64,000 bases of DNA from Salipaludibacillus agaradhaerens (GCF_002019735.1 NZ_KV917378.1:863869-927868); one strand, 5' to 3'; counted from the first letter of the stretch, positions 8,321-16,407 are shown. Notes: a model not told the origin generated them from the sequence alone. Made by a program: numbers and translations.

Positions 8321-8518
8321 ATGGTTCAAATGACTCGCACAGACTCGACCCACAATGTTGTATTGTTTCTCGTCACTACGGTCATTAATGATTACGTAAA
8401 AAATGAATGGCCCTCACCTACGATTAAACAGCTTTCTTCCAAAATCGGTTATTCGGAGGAGGCAATTCTTGAATCAATGGAATTTGGAACGATAGAGCGC
8501 GTTCCCTTGCTTCAATAA
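8321..8518 (+). CDS. Small protein resembling sigma-70 family region 3
   Basis: About 65 residues. The core SPTIKQLSSKIGYSEEAIL followed by ESMEFG closely follows the region 3 helix-turn-helix of SigB/SigF/SigG-type factors (compare SPQVEEIAEFLDTTEEEVL then ETMEMG in SigB). Region 2 and region 4 are absent, so it cannot act as a full sigma factor. The start at ATG 8321 has AGGTGG 8 bases upstream; a GTG four codons earlier is also possible. The stop overlaps the 3' end of the convergent FAD gene by 7 bases. Function unknown: a DNA- or RNA-polymerase-binding regulator is possible (inference). Confidence 0.65.
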   Translation: MVQMTRTDSTHNVVLFLVTTVINDYVKNEWPSPTIKQLSSKIGYSEEAILESMEFGTIERVPLLQ

Positions 8519-9990
8519 GCAGGGTGCGGCTCTTTTTTATTGACATCGGGTGTTGAAGACACCTTCTTTAAGATAGCTCGAGCAATATGAACGCCATTAG
8601 CCCCAGCTTGTGCCAACCCTCTTGTTACTCCGCCGCCATCTCCACCAGCATAGAGACCACTAATTTCAGTTTCAAACTCATTATTTAATATAGGCCGTGA
8701 TGAGTAAAATTTAGCTTCCACGCCATAAAATAACGTGTGCTCAGACGCAATGCCCGGTGTTACTTTATCTAGCGCTTCCATCATTTCAATTAAACTTCTC
8801 ATTGTATTATAGGGCAGTACAAGCCCCAAATCACCTGGCACAGCTTCTTTTAGTGTAGGTTCAAGAAAACCTTCTTTTATGCGTTTTTCAGTCGATCGTC
8901 TACCTTTCATTATATCACCATATTTCTGAACAATAACGGATCCGTCCGATAGGTCGTTGGCTCGTTCAGATATCTCTTGAGCAAAAGCATTTGGCTTATC
9001 AAAAGGCTCAGTAAATGTGTGGGAGACAAGTAATGCAAAATTTGTGTTTTCACTACCTAACTTAGGATCTTTGTAGGCATGACCATTTGCTGTCATGATG
9101 CCACTGTGATTTTCGACCACAACATGGCCCGATGGATTTGAACAGAACGTGCGGACTTTCGTACCTACAGATGTATTATATACAAACTTAGCTTCATAAA
9201 GATGAGTGTTTATTTCCTCCATAATTACATCAGATGTTTCCACACGAACGCCAATGTCTACTTGATTATTCACCATAGTGTACCCGCGCTCTCTCAGCAA
9301 GCCACCTAGCCATTCAGAACCATCTCGCCCCGGTACAATGACAACGTTATCGGCATAAATTTCTTCTTCCTTTTTCTTTAATTTTACCCCTGTTACGCGA
9401 TGACCATCCACTGTTTTTTCTGTGAGGATATCAGCGACTTCTGTTCGATGCATCATGTGACAACGTTCCTTAAGAGTTTCGTAAATACTCGTGAGAATTT
9501 GCATGTTTACTTCTGTACCTAAGTGACGAACAGAGGCACGCAATAATTTAAGTCCTGCTCCTAAACCGCGGCGTTCAATATTTCTTACTTCATCAGTAGT
9601 AGGATCCGTGCTTTCTTCAGGCGCCCCATGATCTAAATTAATGGCATCCACATACTTAATTAGCTCCAACACTTCTGAAGCAGGTAAATAATCCTGCATC
9701 CAGCCTCCAAAAGCAGTCGTAATATTAAATTTACCATCAGAGTAGGCACCAGCACCTCCAAACCCGCTCGTAATTGAACAGGCAGGTAAACACCCAGCAA
9801 ATTCTTTTCGCCCTGCAGGGGGCGGACATTTTTGTATTTTCTTTTCATTAATAGGACAACGTCGTTGATGAATGGCATGACCTTTATCAATAAATAAAAT
9901 CTTCAATTCAGGTTGTTGTTTTGTTAATTCATAAACAGTAAATATTCCTGCCGGTCCCATACCGACTACGATCACATCATAATGATCCAT
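8512..9990 (-). CDS. FAD-dependent oxidoreductase (COG2509-like)
   Basis: 492-residue flavoprotein. The N-terminal Rossmann motif is VIVVGMGPAGIF, with a downstream acidic residue in LFIDKGHAI. A cysteine-rich insert RRCPINEKKIQKCPPPAG and FAGCLPACSITSGFGGAG follows, then a middle substrate domain, and the closing FAD segment GLYAGGDGGGVTRGLAQAGANGVHIARAI. This matches the uncharacterised 'FAD-dependent dehydrogenase' group found widely in Firmicutes; no reaction is established. Cytoplasmic. Transcribed alone. A conspicuous nested dyad lies about 107-151 bases upstream of the start and may be an operator. Confidence 0.8.
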   Translation of the reverse strand: MDHYDVIVVGMGPAGIFTVYELTKQQPELKILFIDKGHAIHQRRCPINEKKIQKCPPPAGRKEFAGCLPACSITSGFGGAGAYSDGKFNITTAFGGWMQDYLPASEVLELIKYVDAINLDHGAPEESTDPTTDEVRNIERRGLGAGLKLLRASVRHLGTEVNMQILTSIYETLKERCHMMHRTEVADILTEKTVDGHRVTGVKLKKKEEEIYADNVVIVPGRDGSEWLGGLLRERGYTMVNNQVDIGVRVETSDVIMEEINTHLYEAKFVYNTSVGTKVRTFCSNPSGHVVVENHSGIMTANGHAYKDPKLGSENTNFALLVSHTFTEPFDKPNAFAQEISERANDLSDGSVIVQKYGDIMKGRRSTEKRIKEGFLEPTLKEAVPGDLGLVLPYNTMRSLIEMMEALDKVTPGIASEHTLFYGVEAKFYSSRPILNNEFETEISGLYAGGDGGGVTRGLAQAGANGVHIARAILKKVSSTPDVNKKEPHPAY

Positions 9991-10096
9991 GGTTGTTCGC
10001 TCCTTTATCCCTTAACGTACATGTGTAAAAGGTTTTATAAAAGTCCCTTTCAAGGGCCGCACTTATCTTACCAAAACACCATCACAAAATCAAGTT

Positions 10097-10141
10097 AAAT
10101 ACGAACATTAAATAATATTAAATGTTTTATATTTCGTATTT
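10097..10141. promoter_or_regulatory. Nested dyad operator-like element upstream of FAD gene
   Basis: Outer arms AAATACGAA (10097-10105) and TTCGTATTT (10133-10141) are perfect inverted repeats. Inside lies a near-perfect 23-base palindrome (10104-10126, AACATT...AATGTT). The outer arms resemble PurR boxes (core CGAA) but their spacing is about 3 bases wider than usual. Could bind a dimeric repressor; which one is unknown. Confidence 0.4.
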
Positions 10142-10283
10142 TAAACAAAATAGCCTTCCACACACCGTTATATATCATTTTTCACTTCTTTTATCGAACA
10201 AACCATCAAAGTAATCATTAAGCGATATCAATAAGTGTGAACACGTCTCCTTTAACAACATAACTGCTTTTCTTATTTATAAA

Positions 10284-10323
10284 AAAAGGCTCTCAAAATC
10301 TAACCTTTGAGTCGCCTTTTTTA
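10284..10323 (-). terminator. Terminator after the PepT-like gene
   Basis: AAAAAAGGC-TCTCAAA pairs with TTTGAG-GCCTTTTTT around an 8-10 base loop, next to the peptidase stop codon. Strong stem with T tract. Confidence 0.85.
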
Positions 10324-10331
10324 CAAATTAT

Positions 10332-11453
10332 TTACTGTGACACACTTTTTTCTATAAGAGCCACTACTAATTCAGCTGCCTTAACAAGCTCTTTTACTGG
10401 TATTTTTTCGCTTGTTGTATGGATATTTTCGTAGCCGATACCAAGATTCACGGTAGGAATGCCAAGACCAGAGATAATATTTGCATCACTACCTCCTCCA
10501 CTTTGCTTCAAAACTGGTGTACGGCCAATCGATTGAACCGCTGACTTAGCTTTTTGTACAATATCATCCTTTTCAGTATGTTTAAAGCCTGGATAAGCCA
10601 CATCAATCGTCACGTCTACCTTTCCACCCATTTCTTCGGCTGCTACTTCAAAGGCTGCTTTCATGTCTTGTGTTTGTTTTTCCATTTTTTCTGTTACAAG
10701 TGATCTTGCTTCAGCTAAAATATCAACGCGATCGCACACGATATTTGTTTGACTTCCCCCTTCAATTCGGCCAATATTTGCTGTTGTCTCTTCATCTATC
10801 CGGCCCAGTGGCATATTTGCAATTGCCTTGGAGGCGACGGTAATAGCGGAGACACCAAGCTCAGGCGCCACTCCCGCATGAGCCGTTTTCCCGTACACCA
10901 CAGCTTTTACTTTTGATTGGTTAGGTGCTGCAGTAATTATATGTCCGACTGTTCCATCGCTGTCTAATGCGAATCCGTAATCAGCAAGAATATCTTGCCT
11001 GTTCAATGCTTTTGCCCCTACAAGCCCAGATTCTTCTCCAGCAGTAATAATAAATTGAACAGTTCCGTGTGGAATATTCTTTTCTTTTAATAGCTTTATC
11101 GCTTCAAGCATTGCTGCTAAACCAGCTTTATCATCAGCTCCAAGGACAGTTGTTCCATCGCTTGCAATATAACCGTTTTCTAATATCGGATTGACGTCTT
11201 TACCTGGTACAACAGTATCCATATGAGATGTGAAATATATCGTATCCCCTTGTTCAGCTGTACCAGCCAGTGTACAAATCAAGTTACCTGCACCATGACC
11301 TGTTACTACTGCAGAGGAATCCTCATTCACTTCTAGCCCTAATTTTTCAAATTTCTTTGTTAGGATATCAGCTATTTTGCGCTCATACCTTGTTTCTGAA
11401 TCTATTTTTACAAGCTCCATAAATTCATCAATGAGTCGTTGTTCGTTTACCAT
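10332..11453 (-). CDS. yqjE: Tripeptidase T-like M20 metallopeptidase (YqjE type)
   Basis: 373-residue M20-family zinc peptidase. Metal-binding landmarks appear in order: YFTSHMDTVVPG (His and catalytic Asp), VLGADDKAGLAAMLEAI (bridging Asp), TAGEESGLVGAKAL (catalytic Glu pair), ALDSDG, and the C-terminal GGGSDANIISGLGIPTVNLGIGYENIHTTSEKIP with the last His ligand. The dimerisation domain (about residues 180-290) includes GKTAHAGVAPE. Probably removes N-terminal residues from tripeptides in the cytoplasm. The start MVNEQRL is preferred because AGAGGAAG lies 9 bases upstream; an earlier in-frame ATG has no site. Length matches B. subtilis YqjE. Confidence 0.92.
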   Translation of the reverse strand: MVNEQRLIDEFMELVKIDSETRYERKIADILTKKFEKLGLEVNEDSSAVVTGHGAGNLICTLAGTAEQGDTIYFTSHMDTVVPGKDVNPILENGYIASDGTTVLGADDKAGLAAMLEAIKLLKEKNIPHGTVQFIITAGEESGLVGAKALNRQDILADYGFALDSDGTVGHIITAAPNQSKVKAVVYGKTAHAGVAPELGVSAITVASKAIANMPLGRIDEETTANIGRIEGGSQTNIVCDRVDILAEARSLVTEKMEKQTQDMKAAFEVAAEEMGGKVDVTIDVAYPGFKHTEKDDIVQKAKSAVQSIGRTPVLKQSGGGSDANIISGLGIPTVNLGIGYENIHTTSEKIPVKELVKAAELVVALIEKSVSQ

Positions 11454-11658
11454 AAGATCACTTCCTCTTCTAATCATTAATTTGATCGTTTTAGCCGGTT
11501 TAAATTAACTTGTTAAGCGGTTCATATTAAGTGTAGCAAATTACTATGTTAAAATCTCGTCATACCTATGTATATTAAAAGAAACCTTTAGGTCTTGAAA
11601 ACACTGTTAAAACACATTAAAATAGGAATAGAATTGGGTGCGAAGGAGTGAAAACCGA

Positions 11659-11748
11659 ATGCCTCGTAAATTTAGAAAAGCCATTATTTATATGATGATC
11701 GGGATTATGTTTTTAGGCGCCGTATTAAGTGGAGTCGCTTATTTCTAA
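11659..11748 (+). CDS. prli42: Prli42-like membrane miniprotein
   Basis: 29-codon gene: basic head MPRKFRKAII, then one membrane helix (residues 9-27) ending in GVAYF. A clean GAAGGAGTG lies 8 bases before the ATG. Length, basic N-terminus and single C-terminal membrane segment match the stressosome-associated Prli42 family described in Listeria and annotated in many Bacillaceae, where it tethers RsbR-type stressosome proteins to the membrane. Placement next to the yqjE homologue agrees with my recollection of related genomes (uncertain). Followed 160 bases later by a hairpin shared with the L,D-transpeptidase gene. Confidence 0.75.
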   Translation: MPRKFRKAIIYMMIGIMFLGAVLSGVAYF

Positions 11749-11905
11749 TTGCTACTTATCGTTTAAGGAGACTCACACCTTATTGAGAGTAACCCTGCCT
11801 ATGGACAAACTAGTGGGGCCCATCCTAATATTTAACTCATTTTAGACAGGTTCCATAGATCTTGTGTAAATATAGGCAAATATTATACACGATTAACGAT
11901 ACACT

Positions 11906-11931
11906 AAAAGCAGCCAAGTTGGCTGCTTTTC
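11906..11931. terminator. Bidirectional terminator between prli42 and L,D-transpeptidase
   Basis: AAAAGCAGCC-AAGTT-GGCTGCTTTT: a 10-bp perfect stem with A/T runs on both flanks, placed between convergent genes. Confidence 0.85.
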
Positions 11932-11962
11932 ACTTTAAGACCCTACCTCTTTTATAACCATC

Positions 11963-12469
11963 TTATTCAATCGCGCCATGCTCTCTCCCTAATTCTTCGA
12001 AGTTTTTCTCACTAGATATTATTAAAATTTTAGTCCCAATAGGGATCACTTCATAAAGTATTTCTACATCTGAGTTATTAAGCCGGACACAGCCTTTCGT
12101 AATTCTTGATCCGATAGAAGAAGGCTGATTTGTACCATGAAGCCCAAATATTCTGCCATCAGTCCCATTTGCATCAAAGCCAATCCACCTAGTACCTAAT
12201 GGATTATCTTTGTCACCGCCCTCAATATCATGCTTTCGATAGTATGGATTCATTGCCTTTACTATAATATTAAACTCACCTTCAGGCGTTTGGTTGTATT
12301 CATGGCCGGTAGCTATTTGAAATTGTTGCTTCACTTCTCCTTCAACGATAAAAGCCAGTTCATTCGTTGCAGTATTTACGATAACGTATGGGTCTCCAAC
12401 CAGCGGGTTTTCACCAAGCGGCCATAAGGGGGACACAATGAGTAAAAATGATAACATAAAAGAAGCCAT
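11963..12469 (-). CDS. L,D-transpeptidase (YkuD domain)
   Basis: 168-residue protein: an N-terminal hydrophobic segment (FMLSFLLIVSPLWPL) that looks like a signal peptide, then a YkuD catalytic domain starting at YVIVNTATNELAF. The active-site region reads FGLHGTN ... ITKGCVRLNNSDVEIL, with the catalytic His and Cys of the HGT/SxGCxR signature. Such enzymes form 3-3 cross-links or modify peptidoglycan outside the membrane. No LysM domain is present, unlike B. subtilis YkuD. It lies 53 bases from yqjA on the same strand, so the two may be co-transcribed. Confidence 0.9.
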   Translation of the reverse strand: MASFMLSFLLIVSPLWPLGENPLVGDPYVIVNTATNELAFIVEGEVKQQFQIATGHEYNQTPEGEFNIIVKAMNPYYRKHDIEGGDKDNPLGTRWIGFDANGTDGRIFGLHGTNQPSSIGSRITKGCVRLNNSDVEILYEVIPIGTKILIISSEKNFEELGREHGAIE

Positions 12470-12522
12470 CCGTGATCACTCCGGTCTTTTCTTCTCAGTT
12501 TGCATAACTAGCTGTTATTTAT

Positions 12523-13491
12523 TCAACGAAATACCCGATATTCTTTTACTGGTTTAAATTGCTGTTTAATAATTAAATATTGATCCAATTCATAGACGAG
12601 ATGAGCTAAAGCGGATCTCGCTTCAAATTCATTTCTCGTAGTAGGAAGTGGCATTTGTTTAAAGGAAATTTTTAATTCTTCTAATTTTGTAATATAAATG
12701 TGAGCTGTATTTTCTGGATGAATACCTTCTGCTAACTCTTCCATATAATCAGCAAGCATGTCTGCTTGTTCTACATGATGCTCAATCGAAGTGAGAAGTG
12801 GCATCATTCGTTCAAAGATATCTAATTGCTTCTCTCTCATTTTAAAGTAATGATAGTAAACATCCTCATACCTAAAAATGTGGTTCTCCAAGTTTAGGAT
12901 TGCCTGATTTTTAGATTTTTCCAGCAAGGACACAGCTTCAGTAATTTCTTGGCCATTCCAATCACTGTCCCCGTCGCGTATATATTTTGCGAATTCATTC
13001 AATATTTTTGAAAAATACTTTTCAAGCTTAGCTTGCATCTCCTCTAATTGATTTTGTTTACTAGGCATATACATATTTACTAATAAGGCAAAACCAATTC
13101 CGATAACTATTAGAGCCAGTTCATTTACTATTAAGTTAACGCTCAGGTCACTTACAGTATAAATATGAAAGTTAATAACTGAACTCGTTACAATCCCACC
13201 CTGTACTTTAAGTATGAGTGTTGTAGGGATAAATAAAATAAGCAGTACAACAATTGATAATGGGTGATAACCAAGTATTTCAAAAACAAGGACAGCGAAG
13301 ATCATTCCAATAAGACAAGCTAAAAATCGTGCCCATGAGTCTTTCACAGATTTTCGTTTTGTTTTTTGCACACATAGGATGGTTATTATCCCAGCAGAAG
13401 CAAAAAAGTCAAGGTCAAGCCATTGAGCAATAGCCACTGCTCCTGCAGTCCCTAAAGCTGTTTTTAATGTTCTATATCCAATTTTAAACAT
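12523..13491 (-). CDS. yqjA: YqjA-type aromatic acid exporter family membrane protein
   Basis: 322-residue protein, the same length as B. subtilis YqjA. The first 145 residues hold about five to six membrane helices (for example TALGTAGAVAIAQWL, FLACLIGMIFAVLVFEIL, LSIVVLLILFIPTTLIL, LIVNELALIVIGIGFALLV); the rest is a charged, helical cytoplasmic domain (EEMQAKLEKYFSKIL...EHHVEQADMLADYMEELAEG). This is the DUF939/FUSC-like arrangement. Export of aromatic acids is a family-level guess from distant relatives; no substrate is shown. The start ATG is followed immediately by the first helix. Confidence 0.88.
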   Translation of the reverse strand: MFKIGYRTLKTALGTAGAVAIAQWLDLDFFASAGIITILCVQKTKRKSVKDSWARFLACLIGMIFAVLVFEILGYHPLSIVVLLILFIPTTLILKVQGGIVTSSVINFHIYTVSDLSVNLIVNELALIVIGIGFALLVNMYMPSKQNQLEEMQAKLEKYFSKILNEFAKYIRDGDSDWNGQEITEAVSLLEKSKNQAILNLENHIFRYEDVYYHYFKMREKQLDIFERMMPLLTSIEHHVEQADMLADYMEELAEGIHPENTAHIYITKLEELKISFKQMPLPTTRNEFEARSALAHLVYELDQYLIIKQQFKPVKEYRVFR

Positions 13492-13912
13492 GTCATGCCA
13501 CCTGTTTAAGTCAGTTTTTTTACATCTATCATCGTAACATATTTTGTTTCACCGTTATCAATGCTGTTAAGCTTATTCACTGACATCATAGGTGATACAA
13601 AAATAATATACTTTTCCGAAAATCCGAACGATTCCCTGAATTAGTTCGAGATTTTTGTATAATTTGTATTAAACGTATTTTATATAGCATTTCGTTAGAA
13701 TAAGTTTCTTTCATATAAAGCATACATACACTGTCGGCAAGGCCATACCGTGTGCCTTACTAGTCCATGGGAATCAGCCTTCAAAAAGCAAAAACGTTTT
13801 CTTGTGGGGCCTGCACCACATACTTTTTCTCTTTCATATTATAAAATTTGGTTGTTTGTCTTTTAAGTTTTGTGCCATTCTCTTATACAATAAATAAGTC
13901 ATTATAAGTTTA
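13492..13912. other. 420-bp intergenic region upstream of yqjA
   Basis: No convincing coding frame. It holds an imperfect dyad near 13619-13653 (AAAATC-CGAAC ... GTTCG-GATTTT, 14 bases between the cores), which could be an operator, and AT-rich promoter-like stretches. No RNA gene recognised here before the tRNA terminator. Confidence 0.4.
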
Positions 13913-13913
13913 A

Positions 13914-13946
13914 TTAAAAAAACCTTCAGCCACGGCTGAAGGTTTA
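13914..13946 (-). terminator. Terminator after tRNA-Arg
   Basis: Minus strand AAACCTTCAGCC-GTG-GGCTGAAGGTTT, a 12-bp stem with a 3-4 base loop followed by TTTTTTAA, 17 bases beyond the tRNA 3' end. Confidence 0.9.
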
Positions 13947-13962
13947 TATGTATAATATGTGG

Positions 13963-14034
13963 CGCGCCTGCCAGGATTCGAACCCGGAACGCGAGAGCCG
14001 AAATCTCGTATGATATCCATTTCACCACAGGCGC
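13963..14034 (-). tRNA. tRNA-Arg (anticodon UCG)
   Basis: 72-nt cloverleaf folded by hand on the minus strand: acceptor GCGCCTG/CAGGCGC, D arm GTGA/TCAT, anticodon stem CGAGA/TCTCG around the loop TTTCGGC with anticodon TCG, a 4-base variable loop, and T stem CCGGG/CCTGG with TTCGAAT. Discriminator G; CCA is not encoded. It reads CGA (and perhaps other CGN) codons. Stands alone with its own terminator. Confidence 0.93.
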
Positions 14035-14111
14035 AAACAATGCGGAACATCGTCATCCGCACTATAGGAGTATAACAATCTCTAGATAGAAATGCAATAG
14101 TTTATTTAAAA

Positions 14112-14462
14112 TTACTCAACATTATCTTCAAACATTTTTTCAAAACGCTCATTCATTTGGTCTTTATTGTAACCAAGCTCAGCAAGACGAGCAGCAAAAT
14201 TTTGGGCCCAAAGTGTCAACCTTTGAGACATTTTAGTGTATTTTTTTGCTTTTGTCCCTTTAACTTCTTTAGCACGCCCTTCAGCATTTGACATCACGTT
14301 CTCAGAAATAAAGAGTGCTTTCCACACATCTTCTTCGTTAAATTGATCTGCCTTATCATTAAAATAAGCAATAACTTTTTTATAGTACTTTTCAAAATCA
14401 TTAAAAGGAATTTCTTCTTCCATATTTAAGTATTCATGAATTTCTTTATAGAGCTCTTGCAC
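14112..14462 (-). CDS. Conserved hypothetical helical protein
   Basis: 116-residue acidic, all-helical protein with no membrane span or signal peptide. Visible segments: NMEEEIPFNDFEKYYKKVIAY, FNEEDVWKALFISENVMSNAEGRAKE and RLTLWAQNFAARLAELGYNKDQMNERFEKMF. I do not recognise a characterised family. The start is GTG with AAGAAGGAGT 8-9 bases upstream. Transcribed with or just after nothing obvious upstream; brxB lies 170 bases further upstream on the same strand with its own terminator between. Likely a real gene because of the site and the regular codon pattern. Confidence 0.7.
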   Translation of the reverse strand: MQELYKEIHEYLNMEEEIPFNDFEKYYKKVIAYFNDKADQFNEEDVWKALFISENVMSNAEGRAKEVKGTKAKKYTKMSQRLTLWAQNFAARLAELGYNKDQMNERFEKMFEDNVE

Positions 14463-14594
14463 CGTTCAACACTCCTTCTTTAATTGGTTGTTATATGTAT
14501 TTAGAATAAGCCTTATATTTTTAAATTAAGAAGCTCTCTGTAAAACAATATCATAGAAAGCTAAAAATCAAGACAAAGAGCATTATAACATAAA

Positions 14595-14623
14595 GATGAG
14601 GAGGCTTCCAGCGCCTCCTCACA
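14595..14623 (-). terminator. Terminator after brxB
   Basis: GAGGAGGC/GCCTCCTC 8-bp GC-rich stem with a 7-base loop, followed on the minus strand by ATCTTTATG. Lies 10 bases after the brxB stop. Confidence 0.75.
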
Positions 14624-14632
14624 AATAATTCT

Positions 14633-15058
14633 TTATTTAAAATGTGTGTCGAACCCTTTTTCTAGTTCTTTAACAACTTCAATTGGTTCATGACCTTCAA
14701 TTTGATGACGTTCAAGCATCATTTTAATTTCTCCGTCTTTCAGAAGGGCAAAAGAAGGTGAGGACGGTGGATATCCCGTAAAGAAAGATCGCGCTTTTTC
14801 AGTAGCCTCCTTATCTTGTCCTGCAAATACTGTCACATATTGATCTGCCTTAACATCATAATTTTTCATATAAGCTGCAGAAGGACGGGCAATACCACCA
14901 GCACAGCCACATACTGAATTAACAAGGACAAGTGTACTCCCTTCCTTGCTAAAAGCTGCCTCCACTTCTTCAGGGGTCGTCAATTGATCGTAACCTGCTT
15001 CTACCATATCATTACGCGCTGCCTGAACGACATCGTTCATAAACATTTGAAATTCCAC
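14633..15058 (-). CDS. brxB: Bacilliredoxin BrxB (YqiW)
   Basis: 141-residue thioredoxin-like protein with the diagnostic CGC active site in NSVCGCAGGIARPSAAY, and DQYVTVFAGQDKEATEKAR and YPPSSPSFALLKDGEI as in B. subtilis YqiW/BrxB. It removes bacillithiol from S-bacillithiolated proteins after oxidative stress in the cytoplasm. The GTG giving MEFQMFMNDVV is chosen: AGAAAGGA sits 8 bases before it, whereas the in-frame ATG three codons earlier lies on top of that site. Usual family length about 145. Monocistronic, as judged from the terminator that follows. Confidence 0.93.
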   Translation of the reverse strand: MEFQMFMNDVVQAARNDMVEAGYDQLTTPEEVEAAFSKEGSTLVLVNSVCGCAGGIARPSAAYMKNYDVKADQYVTVFAGQDKEATEKARSFFTGYPPSSPSFALLKDGEIKMMLERHQIEGHEPIEVVKELEKGFDTHFK

Positions 15059-15174
15059 AAAAAACATCCTTTCTTATTTTGGACTATATCCCTATTTTAC
15101 AACGTAACGTTTCTGTTTACCAATGATTAAGACAGTCAGACCTCAAGATAGTACTCATAAAATTATTTATATCA

Positions 15175-15209
15175 CGAAAAAGACTCGAATAATCTTATCC
15201 GAGTCTTCA
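15175..15209 (-). terminator. Terminator after zinc-binding lipoprotein gene
   Basis: AAGACTCG/CGAGTCTT stem with a 15-base AT-rich loop and a following TTTTTCG on the minus strand, just after the stop codon. Confidence 0.85.
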
Positions 15210-15214
15210 CAGAA

Positions 15215-16324
15215 TTAATTTAGACCAGTTTCCAATGCTTCGATGTTGCGTCGCATTAAACTAAAATAATCTTCGTTATTCTCAATGTCTTCTTCGGTTA
15301 ATACTTCTAAGTTGTGAAGCCATACATCTTCAGCACCAACTTCAACTTTAACTGTTTCTGCAATGTTAGTCGGGATATTTTGCTCAAACATCACGTAATT
15401 TATATCGTTATCTTCCATTAAAGTAATCGTGTTTTGAATCTGTTGTATTGAGGGTTCATTTGATGGTGATAATCCAGCAATTGCGATTTGTTCAATGCCG
15501 TAGCGATCCTCCCAATAACCGTAACCTGCATGGGAAACGACAATCGTGCCACGTTCAGCATTGTCGGCCATAGATTGAAGCTCTTCATCTAATTCTTCAA
15601 GTTCTTCTTTAAGAGCTTCAAAATTAGCTTCAAAAGTCTCTTGCGCTTCCGGATTAATGTCGATGAGTGCCTCTTTGATATTCTCCGCTAACTGAATGGA
15701 ACGGATAGGATCTAACCAAACGTGTGGATCCTGATCACCGTGTGTGTGGTCATGGGCATCTTCAGAATGATTACCCTCCTCATCGTTATGGGCATGATCC
15801 TCTTCATGGTCGTGAGCGTGGTCATTATTATGATCATGATCCTCTTCATGGTCGTGATCATGGTCATTATTGTGGTCATGATCCTCTTCATGGTCGTGAG
15901 CGTGATCGTGAGTATGATCATAACTAATAAGATCAATGCCTTCTGACGCTGTCACAACAGTTACGTCATGAGACGCCACCGTATCTTTTATACTATCAGC
16001 AAACCCTTCAAAATCAGCACCGTTATAAATAAATAAATCCGCTTCTGCCACTTCAATCATTTGATTAGCTGTTGGTTCAAATGTATGAGCATCTGCTCCA
16101 ATCGGAACAATGTTATCAACCTCTACAAATTCTCCGCCAATTCGGTTAGCAAAGTCTTCAAGTGGATAGAGCGTTGTTTTAACATGAATCGTTTCTATCT
16201 CATTATCCCCTGTTTCTACATTTCCTGTTGAGGTGTTATCGCTATTATTCCCACAAGCAGCTAATACAAATGAAAAGGCGCCTAATGCTATCGCTTTTAA
16301 GTATCGTCCTTTTTGCATACCCAT
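15215..16324 (-). CDS. znuA: Zinc ABC transporter substrate-binding lipoprotein (ZnuA/AdcA type)
   Basis: 369-residue cluster A-I metal-binding protein. Lipobox VLAAC puts the lipid-anchored Cys at residue 24. Metal ligands typical of ZnuA are visible: His80 in GADAHTFEPT, His201 in DPHVWLDP, a His in VVSHAGYGYW and an acidic ligand late in the chain. Between residues 136 and 199 sits a long His/Asp/Glu loop made of tandem repeats, a hallmark of zinc rather than manganese binders. The start ATG has AAAGGGG 6 bases upstream. No permease or ATPase genes are adjacent. Two Zur-type boxes and a strong sigma-A promoter lie upstream, so it is expected to be induced by zinc starvation. Confidence 0.93.
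   Translation of the reverse strand: MGMQKGRYLKAIALGAFSFVLAACGNNSDNTSTGNVETGDNEIETIHVKTTLYPLEDFANRIGGEFVEVDNIVPIGADAHTFEPTANQMIEVAEADLFIYNGADFEGFADSIKDTVASHDVTVVTASEGIDLISYDHTHDHAHDHEEDHDHNNDHDHDHEEDHDHNNDHAHDHEEDHAHNDEEGNHSEDAHDHTHGDQDPHVWLDPIRSIQLAENIKEALIDINPEAQETFEANFEALKEELEELDEELQSMADNAERGTIVVSHAGYGYWEDRYGIEQIAIAGLSPSNEPSIQQIQNTITLMEDNDINYVMFEQNIPTNIAETVKVEVGAEDVWLHNLEVLTEEDIENNEDYFSLMRRNIEALETGLN
15776..15919 (-). repeat. Tandem repeat encoding the His-rich zinc loop
   Basis: Codes for residues about 136-183 of the zinc-binding lipoprotein. A 14-codon (42-base) unit of the form DHxHDHEEDHxHNN is repeated about three times with few changes. The near identity at DNA level suggests recent slippage or duplication. 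Antisense open frames over this stretch are by-products of the repeated CAT/GAT codons. Confidence 0.8.
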
Positions 16325-16336
16325 CCTTTACCCCTT

Positions 16337-16351
16337 TCGTAATCATTACGT
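16337..16351 (-). promoter_or_regulatory. Zur box (proximal)
   Basis: TCGTAATCATTACG followed by T matches the B. subtilis Zur consensus TCGTAATNATTACGA at 14 of 15 positions. It lies 12 bases before the ATG and about 15 bases past the predicted transcription start, so Zur bound here would block elongation or translation start. Confidence 0.85.
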
Positions 16352-16372
16352 TTTATTAAGATCACAACAGGG

Positions 16373-16401
16373 ATTATATCGTAAATACGTTCTTTTGTAA
16401 A
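16373..16401 (-). promoter_or_regulatory. Sigma-A promoter of the zinc-binding lipoprotein gene
   Basis: Minus strand TTTACA, exactly 17 bases, then a perfect TATAAT. It sits between the two Zur-type boxes. Confidence 0.8.
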
Positions 16402-16407
16402 CCATAA

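Noticed and set aside
13619-13653. LexA-like or PurR-like operator before yqjA
   Set aside because: CGAAC and GTTCG cores are 14 bases apart, which fits neither LexA (4) nor the PurR pair spacing.
13834-14040. 68-residue open frame across the tRNA
   Set aside because: It overlaps the tRNA-Arg gene and its terminator on the same strand, and its protein has no family pattern.
15712-15946. Three open frames over the His-rich repeat
   Set aside because: Repeated CAT/GAT codons open the other frames; low-complexity products, no ribosome sites.
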